Shown: positions 20,538 through 32,979, counted from the first letter of the stretch. The stretch: DNA of 64,000 nucleotides from Campylobacter jejuni (GCF_002179635.1 NZ_NFOE01000018.1:1-64000), one strand, 5' to 3'. Notes: generated by a model not told the origin, from the sequence alone. Numbers and translations: made by a program.

Positions 20538-21657
20538 TTGTAAAACCCCTATAAAAGTCAAGATATTTCAAAGCTATGATATTTTCATCATAATTTTGTG
20601 CTCTAAGAAAAGCATTTTGCGCTAAAGTATTTTTTAGTTTTTCATCTTCTAATAAAACCGCGATTTTTTCAGCTAAATCCTTGCTATCTTTGCTTTTACA
20701 AATTAAACCATCTATGGCATTATCCACTGCTTCAATGCAACCCTCAGCATCGCTTACCACGCATGCTTTTTTACAAGCTTGTGCTTCTAAAACCGTTCTT
20801 GGATAGCCTTCTTTATAACTTGGTAAAACAAAAATATCGCATAAATTTAATAAATGTGCAATATCACTTCTTGCACCAAGATAAAAAACATCATTTGAGT
20901 TTAAAAATTCTAATGGTGCGCAAGATTTATTATCATCTCTTCCACCCACTAAAACAAAATTTGCCTTATCTTTTAAAATTTGGCTTGCTTCATAAAATTC
21001 TTTAATTCCTTTATGCCAAAGTGCTCTTGAAATCATTAAAACGATAGGTTTATCAGGCATATTGTGTTCTTTTAAAAAAGCTTGTTTTTCTTCTGTGCTA
21101 ATTTTTAAAGGTAAAAATTGTTTTAAATTTAGGCCTACAGATTTGATGATTTTGATTTTTTCTTCTTTTAAGCCTAAATTTTTCATAAATAAAGCATTGC
21201 TTTCATTGACAAAAATAAAACCATTAGCAAGTTTAAAAGAAATTTTATAAAGTAAATTAATGCTCATTCTTACTAATTTGCTTTTAAAATCATCATCTAT
21301 ATAAAAACTTCCTAAGCCCTCAACCAAACCAAAAGTGTATTTAACACCCGCCATTTTAGCCGCTATAATACCTGTTGTATTGCTTTTGTGAGCACTTGTT
21401 TGTAAAAGATCTAAATTTAAACTTTTGAGTGTATTTTTTAAACTAAGTAAATTTTTAAAAACAATTAAAGGATTAACACTTGATCTAGCTAAATCATAAA
21501 AGCAAACCTTATAGCCTAGCTCTTGTAATTTAATAGCAAAATCATCTTTTGGAGTGATGATTATAACTTCATGATTATTTTTTTCTAAAGCCCTAATGAG
21601 TGCAAGACGAAAATAATACACACTCATTGCACTATGGGTTAAAATTCCTATTTTCAT
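20530..21657 (-). CDS. pglA: N-glycan alpha-1,3-GalNAc transferase PglA
   Basis: 375 residues, GT4 family, GT-B fold. [20 protein letters not shown] at the N-terminus and the donor-site E-x7-E-type block [19 protein letters not shown] near the C-terminus are visible. It adds the first GalNAc to lipid-linked diNAcBac. It overlaps pglB by 4 nt and pglC by 8 nt. Confidence 0.95.
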   Translation of the reverse strand: MKIGILTHSAMSVYYFRLALIRALEKNNHEVIIITPKDDFAIKLQELGYKVCFYDLARSSVNPLIVFKNLLSLKNTLKSLNLDLLQTSAHKSNTTGIIAAKMAGVKYTFGLVEGLGSFYIDDDFKSKLVRMSINLLYKISFKLANGFIFVNESNALFMKNLGLKEEKIKIIKSVGLNLKQFLPLKISTEEKQAFLKEHNMPDKPIVLMISRALWHKGIKEFYEASQILKDKANFVLVGGRDDNKSCAPLEFLNSNDVFYLGARSDIAHLLNLCDIFVLPSYKEGYPRTVLEAQACKKACVVSDAEGCIEAVDNAIDGLICKSKDSKDLAEKIAVLLEDEKLKNTLAQNAFLRAQNYDENIIALKYLDFYRGFTNV

Positions 21658-23792
21658 CTTTTTAACCTATAAATTTTTGCTCTTGCATCATTAGTGACTT
21701 GCTCGAATAAATCTTGATCGTATTGATTTAATAAAAACATTTGTATGTAGGCACTATTATAAAGATTTTCATCTAAAATCACAAAGCTTTTGTATTCTCT
21801 TAAAAAGAGTAAATAAATTTGAGCCTTTGAATCAATTTCATTGTAATAAAATTTACCATTAGTGATGGATTCTATATCTACAAAAGCTTTTAAAGGTATA
21901 GTTGTACCTTCTAGTTTTAAAGCTCTAAAATCATTAATAATTTCTACTCCATTATCAAGCATAACAGAACCTGTTGTTTTATCTTGAGCTATGGCATTAG
22001 CTTGGGAGAAAAATAAACTTTTTTCTTGCTCTCCATTGTCAGGATTTGTATTTGCAAATTGTGCCACCACAGGCATGATACGCAACATTCTATAAGGCAT
22101 ATAAATATATACATCTCTTGTTTTATTGGTATCAAATTTAAAATCTTTATCATTTAAACTTTCTAAAAAATCTTTAGCACTTGTTTGGTTATAATCTTTA
22201 ACCATAGCTTTTAAAACATCAGGGTAGTTTTCTTTGAAAGATTTTTCAGTGTATTCTACGCTAAGTCTTGCCATATTAGCTGCTGGAATTTGTTCTTTGC
22301 TTAATACAAAAGATGAGAAAAAATTATCTTTTCCTAGGTGTTTTCCACCATCGATCAAGGTTTTTACATCGCTATAATAGCGTATTGGATAACCATAATC
22401 CCACCAAGCAACGACATAATCTTCTCTTTGAGCTTTATTTTTTAAATCATTTAAAATACTAGCTTCATAAGAAGTAAAAACAGTAGAGGATTTATAATAA
22501 TAAATATGCATCAAAGCAGGGCTTATACTAAAAAATGCAATGAGTATGAGTAAGATATTTTTATTTCTTAGACTAAGTTTGATTTGTTTTTTTTCTAAAA
22601 AATTAAAAAAAGCATATAAAAAATACCCAAAACCCAAAGCCATCACAGGAACTGCATAAATGGTAAATCTAAGTCCAGCTCTTAAAGCCATAAAACCTAG
22701 TGCAAGCATAGGTAGAGCCAAAAGCATACTTTTGTGATCTTTGCAAAGCAAGATAAAACCTATAAAAGAAAGGATAAATACTAAAACACTAGAACTAATT
22801 CTTTGCATAAATACTTCAGGATCGATAGTATTTACTTCCATAATAGTTTCATTAACATTAAAATACATAAAAGCAGCATCTTTTAAATTTTGCACATCAG
22901 AAGCTTTGAAAACATAAAATTTAAGTTGATATAAAACAGGATCTAAGCCACCACTTAAATGTAAAATCAAAATGCTAATAAAAATCAAAGCCCAAATCAT
23001 ATAAAAATTAATTTTTTCTTCTTTAAAAGCAAAAATAGCAAATAACAATACAATTAAAGCAAGTTTATATTGCCATGCTAGCATACTTAAAGCTATGATC
23101 ATTAAAGCAATAGCTAGATAAAAAATCTTTTCTTTTTTATGAAATACTAAAGTATAAAGACCAAAAAGTCCTATCATGGCAAAATTTAAAGAATAACTTG
23201 ATGGATACCACCACAAATAAATCATGATAAAAACCGGACTTAAAAGTAGGGTGAAAATGTCTTTATTAATAGTTAAGCGTATAAAGGTAAGTAAAATAAG
23301 CATTGGTAAAACTAACACTAGCATATCAGTATCATAATACCCACTCATAGTGCGGTTATAATAACTATTTGCAATGCTTCCAAGTAAGGCTGCTATAAAG
23401 CCATAGGTAGTGAGTTTATACTCTCTTGCGATTAATATAATAGGCACAGCAATCAAAGAAGCAAAAAAAGTACTCATATATAAAATAATACTTTCAAAGC
23501 TAAAAGGTAAAATGCTATAAAGCCAATAAGTTAAAGTAGAAAGTGAGCTTCCAAAATAAGATAAGTCATTAGGTTGGTGAAAACCTGCTATCATATCCCT
23601 TGCACCTTCTGCAAACGCATAGCCATCATTAGTAGTAATCATAAGTTGATCATTAAAGAAAAACTCATAAAACTCACTTGCCCAAGCTACCCAGTATAAT
23701 CTACACAAAACACTAAAAGCAAAGGCTATAAGGATTAAAATACAGGTATATTTTATAGAATTATTATCAGTGAAATTTTGTTGCAGTTTCAT
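21654..23792 (-). CDS. pglB: Bacterial oligosaccharyltransferase PglB
   Basis: 712 residues from [11 protein letters not shown], the length of the structurally solved C. lari PglB; an in-frame ATG 24 nt upstream would overlap pglJ and is disfavoured. STT3 family: about 13 transmembrane helices, first-loop [12 protein letters not shown] with the catalytic Asp, the [12 protein letters not shown] block carrying Arg/Asp ligands, external-loop [13 protein letters not shown] with the catalytic Glu, then the periplasmic WWDYGYPI sequon-recognition motif. It transfers the heptasaccharide or hexasaccharide to Asn in D/E-x-N-x-S/T of periplasmic proteins. The start is 1 nt after the pglJ stop. From memory the sequence is nearly identical to C. 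lari PglB, which supports the species call. Confidence 0.98.
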   Translation of the reverse strand: MKLQQNFTDNNSIKYTCILILIAFAFSVLCRLYWVAWASEFYEFFFNDQLMITTNDGYAFAEGARDMIAGFHQPNDLSYFGSSLSTLTYWLYSILPFSFESIILYMSTFFASLIAVPIILIAREYKLTTYGFIAALLGSIANSYYNRTMSGYYDTDMLVLVLPMLILLTFIRLTINKDIFTLLLSPVFIMIYLWWYPSSYSLNFAMIGLFGLYTLVFHKKEKIFYLAIALMIIALSMLAWQYKLALIVLLFAIFAFKEEKINFYMIWALIFISILILHLSGGLDPVLYQLKFYVFKASDVQNLKDAAFMYFNVNETIMEVNTIDPEVFMQRISSSVLVFILSFIGFILLCKDHKSMLLALPMLALGFMALRAGLRFTIYAVPVMALGFGYFLYAFFNFLEKKQIKLSLRNKNILLILIAFFSISPALMHIYYYKSSTVFTSYEASILNDLKNKAQREDYVVAWWDYGYPIRYYSDVKTLIDGGKHLGKDNFFSSFVLSKEQIPAANMARLSVEYTEKSFKENYPDVLKAMVKDYNQTSAKDFLESLNDKDFKFDTNKTRDVYIYMPYRMLRIMPVVAQFANTNPDNGEQEKSLFFSQANAIAQDKTTGSVMLDNGVEIINDFRALKLEGTTIPLKAFVDIESITNGKFYYNEIDSKAQIYLLFLREYKSFVILDENLYNSAYIQMFLLNQYDQDLFEQVTNDARAKIYRLKR

Positions 23793-23793
23793 T

Positions 23794-24894
23794 TTATGCC
23801 TTGTTAAAAAATTCAAATAATTGCTTTGCTATGCTAATTTTATCAAATTCTTTTGCGCGCAAAAAAGCCTTTTGTCTATATGAAGCTTTTAATGCTTCAT
23901 CATTGCACATTTTTTCTAAGCCTTCTTGCATGGCTTTTTCATCATCTACTTTTACCAAAAGTCCAAACTCATCATTTAAAAATAATTCCCTTGCACCGCT
24001 TTTATGATCAGTGCAAAGTACGGCAGTATTACAAGCTAGGCATTCGATTAAAACATTAGAAAAACCTTCAAAACTTGAAGCAAAAGCAAAAAAGTCACAT
24101 TTGCTCATGTATTTATAAGGATTTTTATCAAAACCTAGTAAAAAGACTTTATCTTTCAAATTTAAAGTTTCTATTAAAGCTAAAAGCTCATCTTTTAAAA
24201 TACCCTCGCCTAAAATGACTAATTTTAAATCAGTTTTAACCTTTGCATAAGCTCTTATAAGCATAGCATGATTTTTACCATGATCAAGTCTACCAACGCT
24301 TAATATAAAAGGATCTTTAAAGACTATTTTTTCTTTAGATTTTTCTATAATACTTTCTAAATCTATGGCATTGTATAAAATATCGCATTTTTTAGCTTCT
24401 ATATTGAAATTTTGTATTAAATCTTCTTTATTTCCTATGGAATTTGCTAAGATTAAATCTGCTTTGTTATAAAGTTTTTTAATAAGAAATTTATTGATAA
24501 AAGAATTTAGATTATTATGTTTATAAATCACACTTGGAGTGGTACATTCATTGATAATAAGGGTTGATTTAAGTCCTAGGGATTTTGCCATTAATGCAAT
24601 ATAATTAGGTCTATTTAATAATACAAATTGTAAATTGATTTTTAAATCTTCGCAAAGCTTTTTGTATTTCATAGCTAGCAAGGGTAGTTTTAAAAATTTA
24701 GCTAAATTACTTTCGCTTGGATTTGATTTTTCAAGGTAGTGGATATTAACCTCAGGAATATCATATGATATTTTATCATTCATTAAAATCAAATGTACTT
24801 CATATTTTAAATTTAACACAGGCAATAGCGTAGATACAACCCTTTCAGCACCACCGCTTCCTAAAGAATAAATAAAAATTGCTAGTTTTTTCAT
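23794..24894 (-). CDS. pglJ: N-glycan GalNAc transferase PglJ
   Basis: 366 residues, GT4. [21 protein letters not shown] at the N-terminus, [21 protein letters not shown] mid-protein and [22 protein letters not shown] at the donor site match C. jejuni PglJ, which adds the second GalNAc. It lies 1 nt after pglH and directly before pglB. In C. jejuni pglI sits between pglH and pglJ; there is no remnant of it here. Confidence 0.94.
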   Translation of the reverse strand: MKKLAIFIYSLGSGGAERVVSTLLPVLNLKYEVHLILMNDKISYDIPEVNIHYLEKSNPSESNLAKFLKLPLLAMKYKKLCEDLKINLQFVLLNRPNYIALMAKSLGLKSTLIINECTTPSVIYKHNNLNSFINKFLIKKLYNKADLILANSIGNKEDLIQNFNIEAKKCDILYNAIDLESIIEKSKEKIVFKDPFILSVGRLDHGKNHAMLIRAYAKVKTDLKLVILGEGILKDELLALIETLNLKDKVFLLGFDKNPYKYMSKCDFFAFASSFEGFSNVLIECLACNTAVLCTDHKSGARELFLNDEFGLLVKVDDEKAMQEGLEKMCNDEALKASYRQKAFLRAKEFDKISIAKQLFEFFNKA

Positions 24895-24895
24895 G

Positions 24896-25960
24896 TTAAA
24901 CCCTTACTTCTTTGATCAAATCAAGCCATTTTTGTGCTACATTGGCCACTTCATAATCTTTACATCGCTGCTGTGCATTAAGCGCTAGTGTTTTTCTTAA
25001 ATTTTCATCTTGCATTAAAAGGGCGAGTTTTTTGCTTAAAGCTTTTTCATCATCTAAATCTACCAAAAATCCATCTTTTCCATCATCAATTAAATCTTTA
25101 TGACCACTTGTGTATTTAGTGCTAATGCGTGCTACTTGATAATATAAACTTTCAAGCAAAACCGTTGGCAAGCCTTCTATGAAAGAGCAAAGGCAGATTA
25201 TTTTTGCTTTTTTATAAAGCTCTTGCATATTTTCAACTTTACCTAAAAAATTAACCTTGATATTTAAATTCTTAGCTTCTTGTTCTAAATCTTGTCTTAA
25301 TTCTCCATCGCCTGCTATGAAGAAATTGTATTGTTTTTGTAAATTTGTATCTAGTTTTGCTATGGCTTTTAAAAACATAGAAGCATTTTTATTATGATCA
25401 AGTCTGCCTACGAAAATGACATTATTTTCTTTTTCTAAATTTTCTTTAATAGGGCTAAAATGACAAGGATTTGGCATATTGATAACTTTTTTAACAAAGT
25501 TTTCATAATAATTTTTATCATCATTACTTAGCACGGTTAGAGCATTTGCATGAGGAAAACTTATACGGCGTAAAAACTTCCAAATTTTAGATTTTAAATA
25601 GGTATAAGAGCTATGCTCGCTAATAATTAAAGGTGTATTGGAGCCTTTATTTGCCCAAATGCAAGCGATGTTAGTGGTATCTAAAAATGAGATAAAAACA
25701 TCACTTTTATGATCTTTAAGTGCTTGTTTTAAGGCTTTGAATTTTTTAATGCGTGAAGCTATTTTATTATAAAGAGTGGAAAAGTCAAACTGCTCTAGGG
25801 TAAAAAGTTTGATTTTTGGATCAAGCTTGTAAAAAGAGTCTTCTTTGTGAAATTTAATAATATTTATTTCATGATTTTTACAAAGTTCATTAGCTAAAGT
25901 GACTAATACTCTTTCAGCACCGCCTGAATTTAAAGTAGCTATGATGAAAGTGATTTTCAT
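24896..25960 (-). CDS. pglH: Processive GalNAc transferase PglH
   Basis: 354 residues, GT4. [21 protein letters not shown], the [13 protein letters not shown] block and [16 protein letters not shown] agree with C. jejuni PglH, the polymerase that adds the last three GalNAc residues and counts them through product binding. It overlaps pglK by 4 nt upstream and is separated from pglJ by 1 nt. Confidence 0.95.
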   Translation of the reverse strand: MKITFIIATLNSGGAERVLVTLANELCKNHEINIIKFHKEDSFYKLDPKIKLFTLEQFDFSTLYNKIASRIKKFKALKQALKDHKSDVFISFLDTTNIACIWANKGSNTPLIISEHSSYTYLKSKIWKFLRRISFPHANALTVLSNDDKNYYENFVKKVINMPNPCHFSPIKENLEKENNVIFVGRLDHNKNASMFLKAIAKLDTNLQKQYNFFIAGDGELRQDLEQEAKNLNIKVNFLGKVENMQELYKKAKIICLCSFIEGLPTVLLESLYYQVARISTKYTSGHKDLIDDGKDGFLVDLDDEKALSKKLALLMQDENLRKTLALNAQQRCKDYEVANVAQKWLDLIKEVRV

Positions 25961-27651
25961 ACTTGTTCCTTTAAATGCCCATGTTTTACTTCAAATACTC
26001 TATCACAACCTTGTATAGTTGAGAGCCTATGGGCTATGATGATGAGGGTTTTATCTTTTGAAATTTTATAGATTTCTTCCATGATTTTTGCTTCACTTTC
26101 TTGATCAAGAGCACTAGTTGCTTCATCTAAAACTAAAATTTCGGGTTGTTGATAAAGCGCTCTTGCTATGGCTATTCTTTGTCTTTGCCCTCCACTTAAA
26201 AACGAACCCGAATCACCCACCTTAGTATGCACTCCATCTTCAAGTGAATTTACAAAGCTTTCAAGATTAGCTTGTTTGATCACTTTGTATAAAAGCGCTT
26301 CATTTACTTCTTCTCCAAAGCTAATATTTTTAGCAATAGAATCATTAAAAAGATAAATTTGTTGAGGTATGTAGCCAATTTTACTTCTAAAACTTTTTAT
26401 ATTGCTCTCATCAAGCTTAATTCCATCTACAAAAATAGCTCCATCACTTGGTTTTAAAAGTCCTATGATAAGATCAACTAAAGTACTTTTACCACTTCCA
26501 CTTTTACCTATAAAAGCGATTTTTTCATTTTTCTTAAGCTCAAAATTTAAATTTTTAAATAAATTTTTCTTGCCCTTATAAGCAAAGAAAAGATTTTTCA
26601 AAACGATTTTTTCTTTAAAATCAATACTTTCATCGCCTAGCTTTTCTTCTTTTTCATTGAGCATGTTATAAATAATATCTAAAGAGTTTTTATAATATGT
26701 GATTTCATTATAACTTGTGATGATACGATTAGCACTTGGCATAAGCCTATAAAGAGCCACCACAAAAATAGTAATAGTTGCTAAGATAGATGAAATATCA
26801 CTTTCATATCTTAAAACTAAATACACTACGATAAAACAAAGCATACAAAAACCTATACCTTCAAGGTAAATTCTAGGAATGCTTGCCATGCTTTCATTGC
26901 TAATATTTGCTTTGGCAAAAAGCCCACTTTGAATTTCATAAAGCTTTTGTGTACTTTGTTCTTTGGTTTTGAGTTTGATGATTTTAAGGTTGTTTAAATT
27001 TGCATTTAAAATTTCAAAATAATTTTTCATCGCCTCTTCTCTAGCTATGGAAGCTTTTTTTACCAAGGGCGAGAGGATTTTGATTAAAATGAAAGCATTT
27101 AAAAGTAAAAAAGCACTTAAAGCCAGGGTGATTTTATAGTTGATAATTAGCAATAAAGTATAAAGTAAAAACACCACAAAGCTTTCACTTAGCATAAGTA
27201 AAAAAGCACTAATTAAAGTGCTTAAATGAAATACTTCTTGAGTAATAGTTTTTAAAAGTTCTGATTGATTTTTGTTAGTAAAATTTTCATATTCAAGATG
27301 TAAGTATTTATCAAAAATACGACAAGCAAGGCTATGGTAACGCCCTTTAGAAAAACGCGCAAGCAAATGAAAATAAAAGGCATTTAAAAAGGCTCTAAAA
27401 ATATAAAAGGCGATTAATATACAGCCAAAATAAGCAATAATCTTATAACTTGGTAAATTTAAATACTCATATATAGGTTGAAAATAGGAGCTTTTTTCTA
27501 AAAGCTCAAAATTACTCGCTACCGATACAAAAGGCATAATTAAAGAAATAGCAAAACTTTCTATAAATCCTATAAAAATAGAAAAAATTAGCAAAGCAAA
27601 TAAAAATTTCTTATCATGAGTATTGAGTATAAAAAAAAGTTTTTTTAACAC
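25957..27651 (-). CDS. pglK: Lipid-linked oligosaccharide flippase PglK
   Basis: 564 residues from a GTG at 27649-27651 ([10 protein letters not shown]), matching the start and length of C. jejuni PglK; another in-frame GTG 12 nt upstream is possible. It is an ABC half-transporter: six membrane helices (about 20-300), then Walker [11 protein letters not shown], signature [15 protein letters not shown], Walker [13 protein letters not shown] and the H-loop IIIAHRLST. The homodimer flips the completed glycan-lipid to the periplasm for PglB. It overlaps gne by 7 nt. Confidence 0.95.
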   Translation of the reverse strand: MLKKLFFILNTHDKKFLFALLIFSIFIGFIESFAISLIMPFVSVASNFELLEKSSYFQPIYEYLNLPSYKIIAYFGCILIAFYIFRAFLNAFYFHLLARFSKGRYHSLACRIFDKYLHLEYENFTNKNQSELLKTITQEVFHLSTLISAFLLMLSESFVVFLLYTLLLIINYKITLALSAFLLLNAFILIKILSPLVKKASIAREEAMKNYFEILNANLNNLKIIKLKTKEQSTQKLYEIQSGLFAKANISNESMASIPRIYLEGIGFCMLCFIVVYLVLRYESDISSILATITIFVVALYRLMPSANRIITSYNEITYYKNSLDIIYNMLNEKEEKLGDESIDFKEKIVLKNLFFAYKGKKNLFKNLNFELKKNEKIAFIGKSGSGKSTLVDLIIGLLKPSDGAIFVDGIKLDESNIKSFRSKIGYIPQQIYLFNDSIAKNISFGEEVNEALLYKVIKQANLESFVNSLEDGVHTKVGDSGSFLSGGQRQRIAIARALYQQPEILVLDEATSALDQESEAKIMEEIYKISKDKTLIIIAHRLSTIQGCDRVFEVKHGHLKEQV

Positions 27652-28631
27652 TGTTTTTCCCACTCATAAGCACTTTTGCAGATTAGTTCTAAATCATCAT
27701 ATTTTGGTTTCCAGTTGGTTAGAGTTTTGATTTTATCCGCATTTGAAATAAGCACAGAAGGATCCCCGGCTCTTTTTGGTGCAAGTTCTACTGTGAAATC
27801 TACTCCACTTACTTTTTTCATAGTTTCAATAACTTCTTTTACGCTAAAGCCATGTCCATAGCCTACATTGAAAATATTACTTTCATTGTTTTCTAAGTAT
27901 TCTAAAGCAGCTAAATGCGCACTTGAAATATCATCAACATGGATAAAATCTCTAATACAAGTGCCATCTTTAGTGTTGTAATCATCGCCAAAAATATAAA
28001 GTTTTTCTCTTTTTCCTGTGGCTACTTCAGCAGCAACCTTGATAAGCAAAGTAGCTTTTGGATAGCGTTGACCTATAGGATAACTCATGCAAGCACCTGC
28101 TACATTGAAGTATCTTAAAATGCAGTATTTAAATTCAGGATTAGCCATATTAGCATCTTGTAGGACTTTTTCACTCATTAGTTTGCTTTGTCCATAAGGA
28201 TTAATCGGTGCTAATGGACTTTGCTCATCTACAATAGGAGTTTGTGGCTCTCCATAAGTAGCTGCGGTTGAAGAAAAAATGAATTTTTTCACACCTGTTT
28301 CTAAACAAGTTTGGATTAGATTACTTGTGTTTGCAGTGTTATTCATATAATATTTTAAAGGATTTTCCATACTTTCAGGAACTTCAATACTAGCTGCAAA
28401 ATGTACAATCGCATCAAATTTTTCTTCTTTGAAAAGTTTTTTAATCCCAGCATAATCACTTAAATCTTGCTCAAAAAACTTAAAAGGTCTGATTTTAGAA
28501 AGTTCATCTAAGCTTTTTTTGCTACCTTTTGAAAGATTATCTAATACACAAATTTCATGATTTGTTTCTAGAAATTGTTTTAAGGTATGAGAGCCTATGT
28601 ATCCTGCGCCACCGGTGATTAAAATTTTCAT
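27645..28631 (-). CDS. gne: UDP-GlcNAc/UDP-Glc 4-epimerase
   Basis: 328 residues, extended [20 protein letters not shown] binds NAD, and [11 protein letters not shown] gives the catalytic Tyr-x3-Lys. In Campylobacter this pgl-linked epimerase makes UDP-GalNAc (and UDP-Gal) for N-glycan, LOS and capsule. It is the first gene of the pgl operon, preceded by an AAAGGAT RBS and an AT-rich 58-bp gap that probably holds the promoter. It is also called galE in some annotations. Confidence 0.94.
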   Translation of the reverse strand: MKILITGGAGYIGSHTLKQFLETNHEICVLDNLSKGSKKSLDELSKIRPFKFFEQDLSDYAGIKKLFKEEKFDAIVHFAASIEVPESMENPLKYYMNNTANTSNLIQTCLETGVKKFIFSSTAATYGEPQTPIVDEQSPLAPINPYGQSKLMSEKVLQDANMANPEFKYCILRYFNVAGACMSYPIGQRYPKATLLIKVAAEVATGKREKLYIFGDDYNTKDGTCIRDFIHVDDISSAHLAALEYLENNESNIFNVGYGHGFSVKEVIETMKKVSGVDFTVELAPKRAGDPSVLISNADKIKTLTNWKPKYDDLELICKSAYEWEKQC

Positions 28632-28689
28632 TTTTATCCTTTTTGTGATATTTAATAATAGTTATTTTAATATACTTTTCTTAATTAAT

Positions 28690-29469
28690 TTAAAACTTGC
28701 TCTTTTCTTTTTCTATGGCTTCTAAAAATGGCTTTTGATAGCTTTTATCGCTGTGTTTTTGCAAAAGTTTTTCTTTGAAATTTTCTAAAATATTAAGATA
28801 ATCTTCTTGGGTTAAGTTGCCCTTGATAAGTTCGTATTTTAAAAATAGCATATAGGTGTTTAACACATCACTTTCGCAGTATTCGTGAATTTTTTCTAAT
28901 TTGTTTTGATAAAAAAGTTCTAATACTTCATTTCCATGTATATCATACTTTCCAGGAAGTCCTGCCATAGCACAAAGTGTGTCAAGTCTTAAGCCTTTTT
29001 GGCCAAAACTTCCTAAAGATTCTAATAAATCACAATGTTTATTTTCTACAAATTTGCTTTTGTAGTTATTCCATTTATCGCTTGCGTCCAAATAAGCACT
29101 TGCGTTGATATTGTATTTTAATGCTCTTATAACAAGCAAAGGCATGTCATAGCTTTTACCATTAAAACTTACAAGGCGGGGTTGGTGTTTATCTATGAAG
29201 TTAAAAAACTCTTCTAACATTTGCTGTTCATTTTCGCCTTTGATTTTATTGACTTTGATGAAATTTCCAAATTTATCTGCAATCACTGCACAAATGCTTA
29301 CAACTTTATGAAAAGGTAGGGGTAAAAATTCACTTCCACTTTCTTCTTTTTGTCTTTCTAAAGCTTGCTTGCTAATGCTTAAATCATCGCCATTAAAATC
29401 ATAAAGATGTTTTATCAATTCTACATCAGGAATGCTCTCACAATCAAAAACGCAAATATATTCTTGCAT
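28690..29469 (-). CDS. Predicted 3'-5' exonuclease, PolB-exonuclease-like
   Basis: 259 residues, RNase H-fold DEDD-type. FDCESIPD gives the first Asp/Glu pair, SFNGKSYDMPLL the second motif, and YCESDVLNTYMLF the third with the final Asp. It resembles the stand-alone 'DNA polymerase B exonuclease-like' family. The corresponding C. jejuni gene also lies between gne and waaC. Role unknown, perhaps DNA or RNA trimming. It is divergent from waaC. Confidence 0.85.
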   Translation of the reverse strand: MQEYICVFDCESIPDVELIKHLYDFNGDDLSISKQALERQKEESGSEFLPLPFHKVVSICAVIADKFGNFIKVNKIKGENEQQMLEEFFNFIDKHQPRLVSFNGKSYDMPLLVIRALKYNINASAYLDASDKWNNYKSKFVENKHCDLLESLGSFGQKGLRLDTLCAMAGLPGKYDIHGNEVLELFYQNKLEKIHEYCESDVLNTYMLFLKYELIKGNLTQEDYLNILENFKEKLLQKHSDKSYQKPFLEAIEKEKSKF

Positions 29470-29534
29470 GATAAACCTTTTTTTAAAAAATCTTTGTTAA
29501 AATCATAACAGAAAATTTAAAAATAAAGTAGTAT

Positions 29535-30554
29535 ATGAAAATAGGTTTGGTTAAATTATCCGCACTTGGAGATATCATCCATGCGGTAATTGTTTTACAA
29601 TTTATTAAAAAGCACTATCCTAAGGCGAGTATTGATTGGTTTGTAGATGCAAGATTTGCAGGATTATTGCAAGATCATCCAATGATCAATGAAGTATATG
29701 CCCTGCCTTTAAAAGATAGAAAATTCAAAGAAGTTTTTACTATGCTTTTTGAAGCAAGGCAAAACAAATATGATGTTGTGATTGACTTGCAAGGTTTGAT
29801 TAAATCTGCTTTGGTAAGTAAATTTTTATGTGCTAATACTTTTGGTTTTGATCAAGAAAGTATCAAAGAGGGCTTTGCGAGCAATTTTTATACACATAAA
29901 TTTGCGTGTAATTATGAAGAAAATATTATCGTACGTAATCTTTCTTTGGTAGCTTATGTGCTAAATGAGCATTTTGATCATAGCGATATAGAGTTAAGGC
30001 AAAGTTGTTTTAGCATAGATGATGAGTTAAAAGAAGAGTTAGAGCAAAGACTTTCTTTAAATGAAAGTACGCCAAATATACTTATACATGTAGGCTCATC
30101 TATGCCTAATAAAATTTACCCAAAAGAGCGTTTGATACTACTTTGTAGAATGCTTTTAGAGTATTTTACTAGTGCAAAAATCATGCTTGGTTGGGGTAAT
30201 GTTAATGAGTTTAATTTTGCTAAAGATATAGTTTTAAATTTAAAGCATTTGAAAATAGAACTTGCGCCAAAATTAAGCTTAAGTGAGCTTTGTGCTTTAA
30301 CTAAGGCAAGCGATCTAATCATCGGAAATGATAGTGGGCCTACTCATTTAGCCTTTGCATTAAACAAGCCTTCTATAACGATTTTTGGCGCTACTCCTAG
30401 TCAAAGAAATGCTTATGAAACAAATATCAACAAAACGATCAATGCAGGTAAAAAAATATTGCATTCAAAACATATAGATAAGAGTGATTTTTGCATACAA
30501 AATATCGATGAAAAAGATATTTTTAAACTTGCTTGTGAGCTTTTAGAAAAATGA
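29535..30554 (+). CDS. waaC: LOS heptosyltransferase I
   Basis: 339 residues, GT9. VKLSALGDIIHAVIVLQFIKK at the N-terminus, LIHVGSSMPNKIYPKERL mid-protein and GNDSGPTHLAFALNKPSITI at the donor site are the heptosyltransferase hallmarks. It adds the first heptose to Kdo of lipid A. It opens the LOS locus and overlaps htrB by 4 nt. A TAAAAT -10-like hexamer lies at 29498-29503. Confidence 0.95.
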   Translation: MKIGLVKLSALGDIIHAVIVLQFIKKHYPKASIDWFVDARFAGLLQDHPMINEVYALPLKDRKFKEVFTMLFEARQNKYDVVIDLQGLIKSALVSKFLCANTFGFDQESIKEGFASNFYTHKFACNYEENIIVRNLSLVAYVLNEHFDHSDIELRQSCFSIDDELKEELEQRLSLNESTPNILIHVGSSMPNKIYPKERLILLCRMLLEYFTSAKIMLGWGNVNEFNFAKDIVLNLKHLKIELAPKLSLSELCALTKASDLIIGNDSGPTHLAFALNKPSITIFGATPSQRNAYETNINKTINAGKKILHSKHIDKSDFCIQNIDEKDIFKLACELLEK

Positions 30555-31423
30555 TAAATTATGTATATCTAAGCCTTTTTTATATATTAAAAACTCTTGT
30601 GAAGATTTTACCTTCAAGACTTTTAAACTCTTTTGCAAATTTGGTTGCTTTAATCACTTATAGACTTAATCATAAACACCGCAACATCATTGATATAAAT
30701 TTAAAAATTTGCTTTCCTGAAAAAGATCAAAAATGGCGTGATGAAACTAGTCTTAATATTTATAAAAATTTTGCTAAATTTGGGATTGATTTTATTAAAA
30801 ATCAAAATGTAAGCAAAGAAGAAATCATCAATAAAATTTACTTTGATGATGAGGAGCAAATTTTAAATATAATGCAAAGTAAAAGACCCTTGATCGTAAC
30901 TACGGCTCATTATGGCAATTGGGAACTTTTAGCTTTGTCTTTTGGAGCTAAATTTCAAGGAATTTCCATAGTTGGAAGAGCGCTTGATAGCGTGATAATG
31001 GATAAAATTTTAAGTAAAAATCGCACGCAATTTAATATAGAACTTATAGAAAAAAAAGGCGGGCTTAAAAAAATGCTAAAAGCCTTAAAAGAAGGCAGAT
31101 CGCTTGGAATTTTAACCGATCAAGATGCGGTAGATGGTGAAAGTATAAAAATACAATATTTTAATCAAGAAGTAAATTTCATAGCAGGTGCAAGTGTGCT
31201 TGCTAAAAAAACACAAGCGATGGTTTTACCTTGTTTTGTGTATCAAAAAGATGAGAAATTTTTTGTAAAAACTTTTAAGGCTTTAGATGCAAGTAAGGTA
31301 AGTATAGAAGAGCTTACTAAGTATCAAGCAAAGTGTTGTGAAGAGATGATTAAATTTAAACCTGATGAGTATTTTTTCTTTCATAAGAGATTTAAAAGAT
31401 ACAATCATGAGTTGTATTTATAG
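30551..31423 (+). CDS. htrB: Lipid A late acyltransferase
   Basis: 290 residues, LpxL/HtrB family. One N-terminal hydrophobic segment anchors it to the inner membrane. The HX4E catalytic motif is TTAHYGNWELL, and GILTDQDAVDG is the family's second block. It adds a secondary acyl chain to Kdo-lipid A. ATG overlaps the waaC stop. Called waaM in some Campylobacter annotations. Confidence 0.92.
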   Translation: MINYVYLSLFYILKTLVKILPSRLLNSFANLVALITYRLNHKHRNIIDINLKICFPEKDQKWRDETSLNIYKNFAKFGIDFIKNQNVSKEEIINKIYFDDEEQILNIMQSKRPLIVTTAHYGNWELLALSFGAKFQGISIVGRALDSVIMDKILSKNRTQFNIELIEKKGGLKKMLKALKEGRSLGILTDQDAVDGESIKIQYFNQEVNFIAGASVLAKKTQAMVLPCFVYQKDEKFFVKTFKALDASKVSIEELTKYQAKCCEEMIKFKPDEYFFFHKRFKRYNHELYL

Positions 31424-31431
31424 GATATAAA

Positions 31432-32979
31432 ATGGATTTAAAGCAAATTAGTGTAATAATGATTGTTAAAAATGCTCAAAAAACTTTAAAAGCTTGCTTG
31501 GAATCTTTGCAAGAATTTGGCGAGATAGTTTTAATAGAAAATGATAGTAATGATGATACTTTGAAAATTGCTTATGAGTTTAGTAAAAGTTATAAAAATA
31601 TCAAGATTTATCAGCATAAATTTATAGGTTTTGGACCTTTGAAAAATTTAGCCATAAGTTATGCTAGTAATGATTGGATTTTTAATATTGACGCAGATGA
31701 GCTTGCTAAGAAAGAATTTTTACAAGAGTTAGGGCAAATTGAGCCTAATAAAGAAGATATCATAGCTTTACCAAGAGAAAATTTATATAATGGAGAGTGG
31801 ATTAAAGCTTGTGGGTGGTGGCCTGATTATGTAATGCGTGTGTTTAATAAAACCCATACTAGTTTTAATGAAAATTTAGTGCATGAGAGTTTGATTTTAC
31901 ATGAAGATAGTAAAAAAATTAAGTTGCAAAATGGTTTGAGGCATTTTGCTTTTGAAGATATCGATGGTTTGTTAGATAAACTTCAAAAATACTCCAAGCT
32001 TTGGGCTTTGCAAAATTTACATAAAGAAAGTAGCATTTGCAAGGCATTGTTAAGAGGAATTTGGACTTTTTTTAGAAATTATGTTTTAAAAAAGGGAATT
32101 TTTTATGGCTATAAAGGCTTTATTATAAGTACTTGCAATGGCCTTGGAGCTTTTTTTAAATATATGAAATTATATGAGTTAAAAAAGCAAAAGCCAAAAA
32201 CTTGCGCTTTAATCATTACAACCTATAATCAAAAAGAAAGACTTGCTTTGGTGCTTGATAGCGTTAAAAACTTAGAACCTTTACCAGATGAGGTTTTAAT
32301 AGCTGATGATGGAAGTAGGGAAGATACAGCTAAGCTTATACAAGCTTATCAAAAAGATTTTCCTTGTAAGTTGGAGCATATTTGGCAAGAAGATGAGGGG
32401 TTTCGTGCTGCGGCAAGTCGTAACAAAGCGATTAGAGCTTCAAATAGTGAATATATTGTTTTAATCGATGGAGATATGATTTTAGAAAAAAACTTCATCG
32501 GTGATCATTTAAAATTTGCTAGTTTAAAGACTATTTTGCAAGGCTCAAGAACTATTTTAAATGAAAATGAAAGCAAAGAACTTTTAAGCAAAAATGATTT
32601 TAGTTTGACATTTAATAAAAAAGGTTTTAAAAATCAAAGAAATACTTTTTTAGCTCAATGTATATATAAATTTTCAAAACTAACTAAGAAATTTTTTAAA
32701 AAATCACAGCTTGTTAAAGGTAGTAAAACTTGCAATATGAGTTTTTATAAAAGTGATTTTGAAGCCATTGAGGGATTTAATGAAAAATTTATAGGTTGGG
32801 GCAGGGAAGATAGTGAGTTTGTAGCTAGATTTTTATTTAATAATGGAGTGTTTAAAAGACTTAAATTTAATGCCCTAGCTTATCATATTTACCATGAAGA
32901 AAATAGCAAAAATATGCTTGAAATCAATCATCAAATTTATCTTGAAACTATAAAAAATGAAAAAATAACTTGGAGATAA
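31432..32979 (+). CDS. lgtF: Two-domain LOS glucosyltransferase, LgtF-like
   Basis: 515 residues with two GT2 domains. The N-terminal domain (1-250) begins ISVIMIVKNAQKTLKACLESL with the metal site IDADE. The C-terminal domain (about 258-515) begins ALIITTYNQKERLALVLDSV with the metal site LIDGDMI. The length and double-domain layout equal C. jejuni LgtF (Cj1135), which adds glucose to both inner-core heptoses. RBS AGGATATAAA precedes the ATG. The symbol is by position and architecture. Confidence 0.85.
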   Translation: MDLKQISVIMIVKNAQKTLKACLESLQEFGEIVLIENDSNDDTLKIAYEFSKSYKNIKIYQHKFIGFGPLKNLAISYASNDWIFNIDADELAKKEFLQELGQIEPNKEDIIALPRENLYNGEWIKACGWWPDYVMRVFNKTHTSFNENLVHESLILHEDSKKIKLQNGLRHFAFEDIDGLLDKLQKYSKLWALQNLHKESSICKALLRGIWTFFRNYVLKKGIFYGYKGFIISTCNGLGAFFKYMKLYELKKQKPKTCALIITTYNQKERLALVLDSVKNLEPLPDEVLIADDGSREDTAKLIQAYQKDFPCKLEHIWQEDEGFRAAASRNKAIRASNSEYIVLIDGDMILEKNFIGDHLKFASLKTILQGSRTILNENESKELLSKNDFSLTFNKKGFKNQRNTFLAQCIYKFSKLTKKFFKKSQLVKGSKTCNMSFYKSDFEAIEGFNEKFIGWGREDSEFVARFLFNNGVFKRLKFNALAYHIYHEENSKNMLEINHQIYLETIKNEKITWR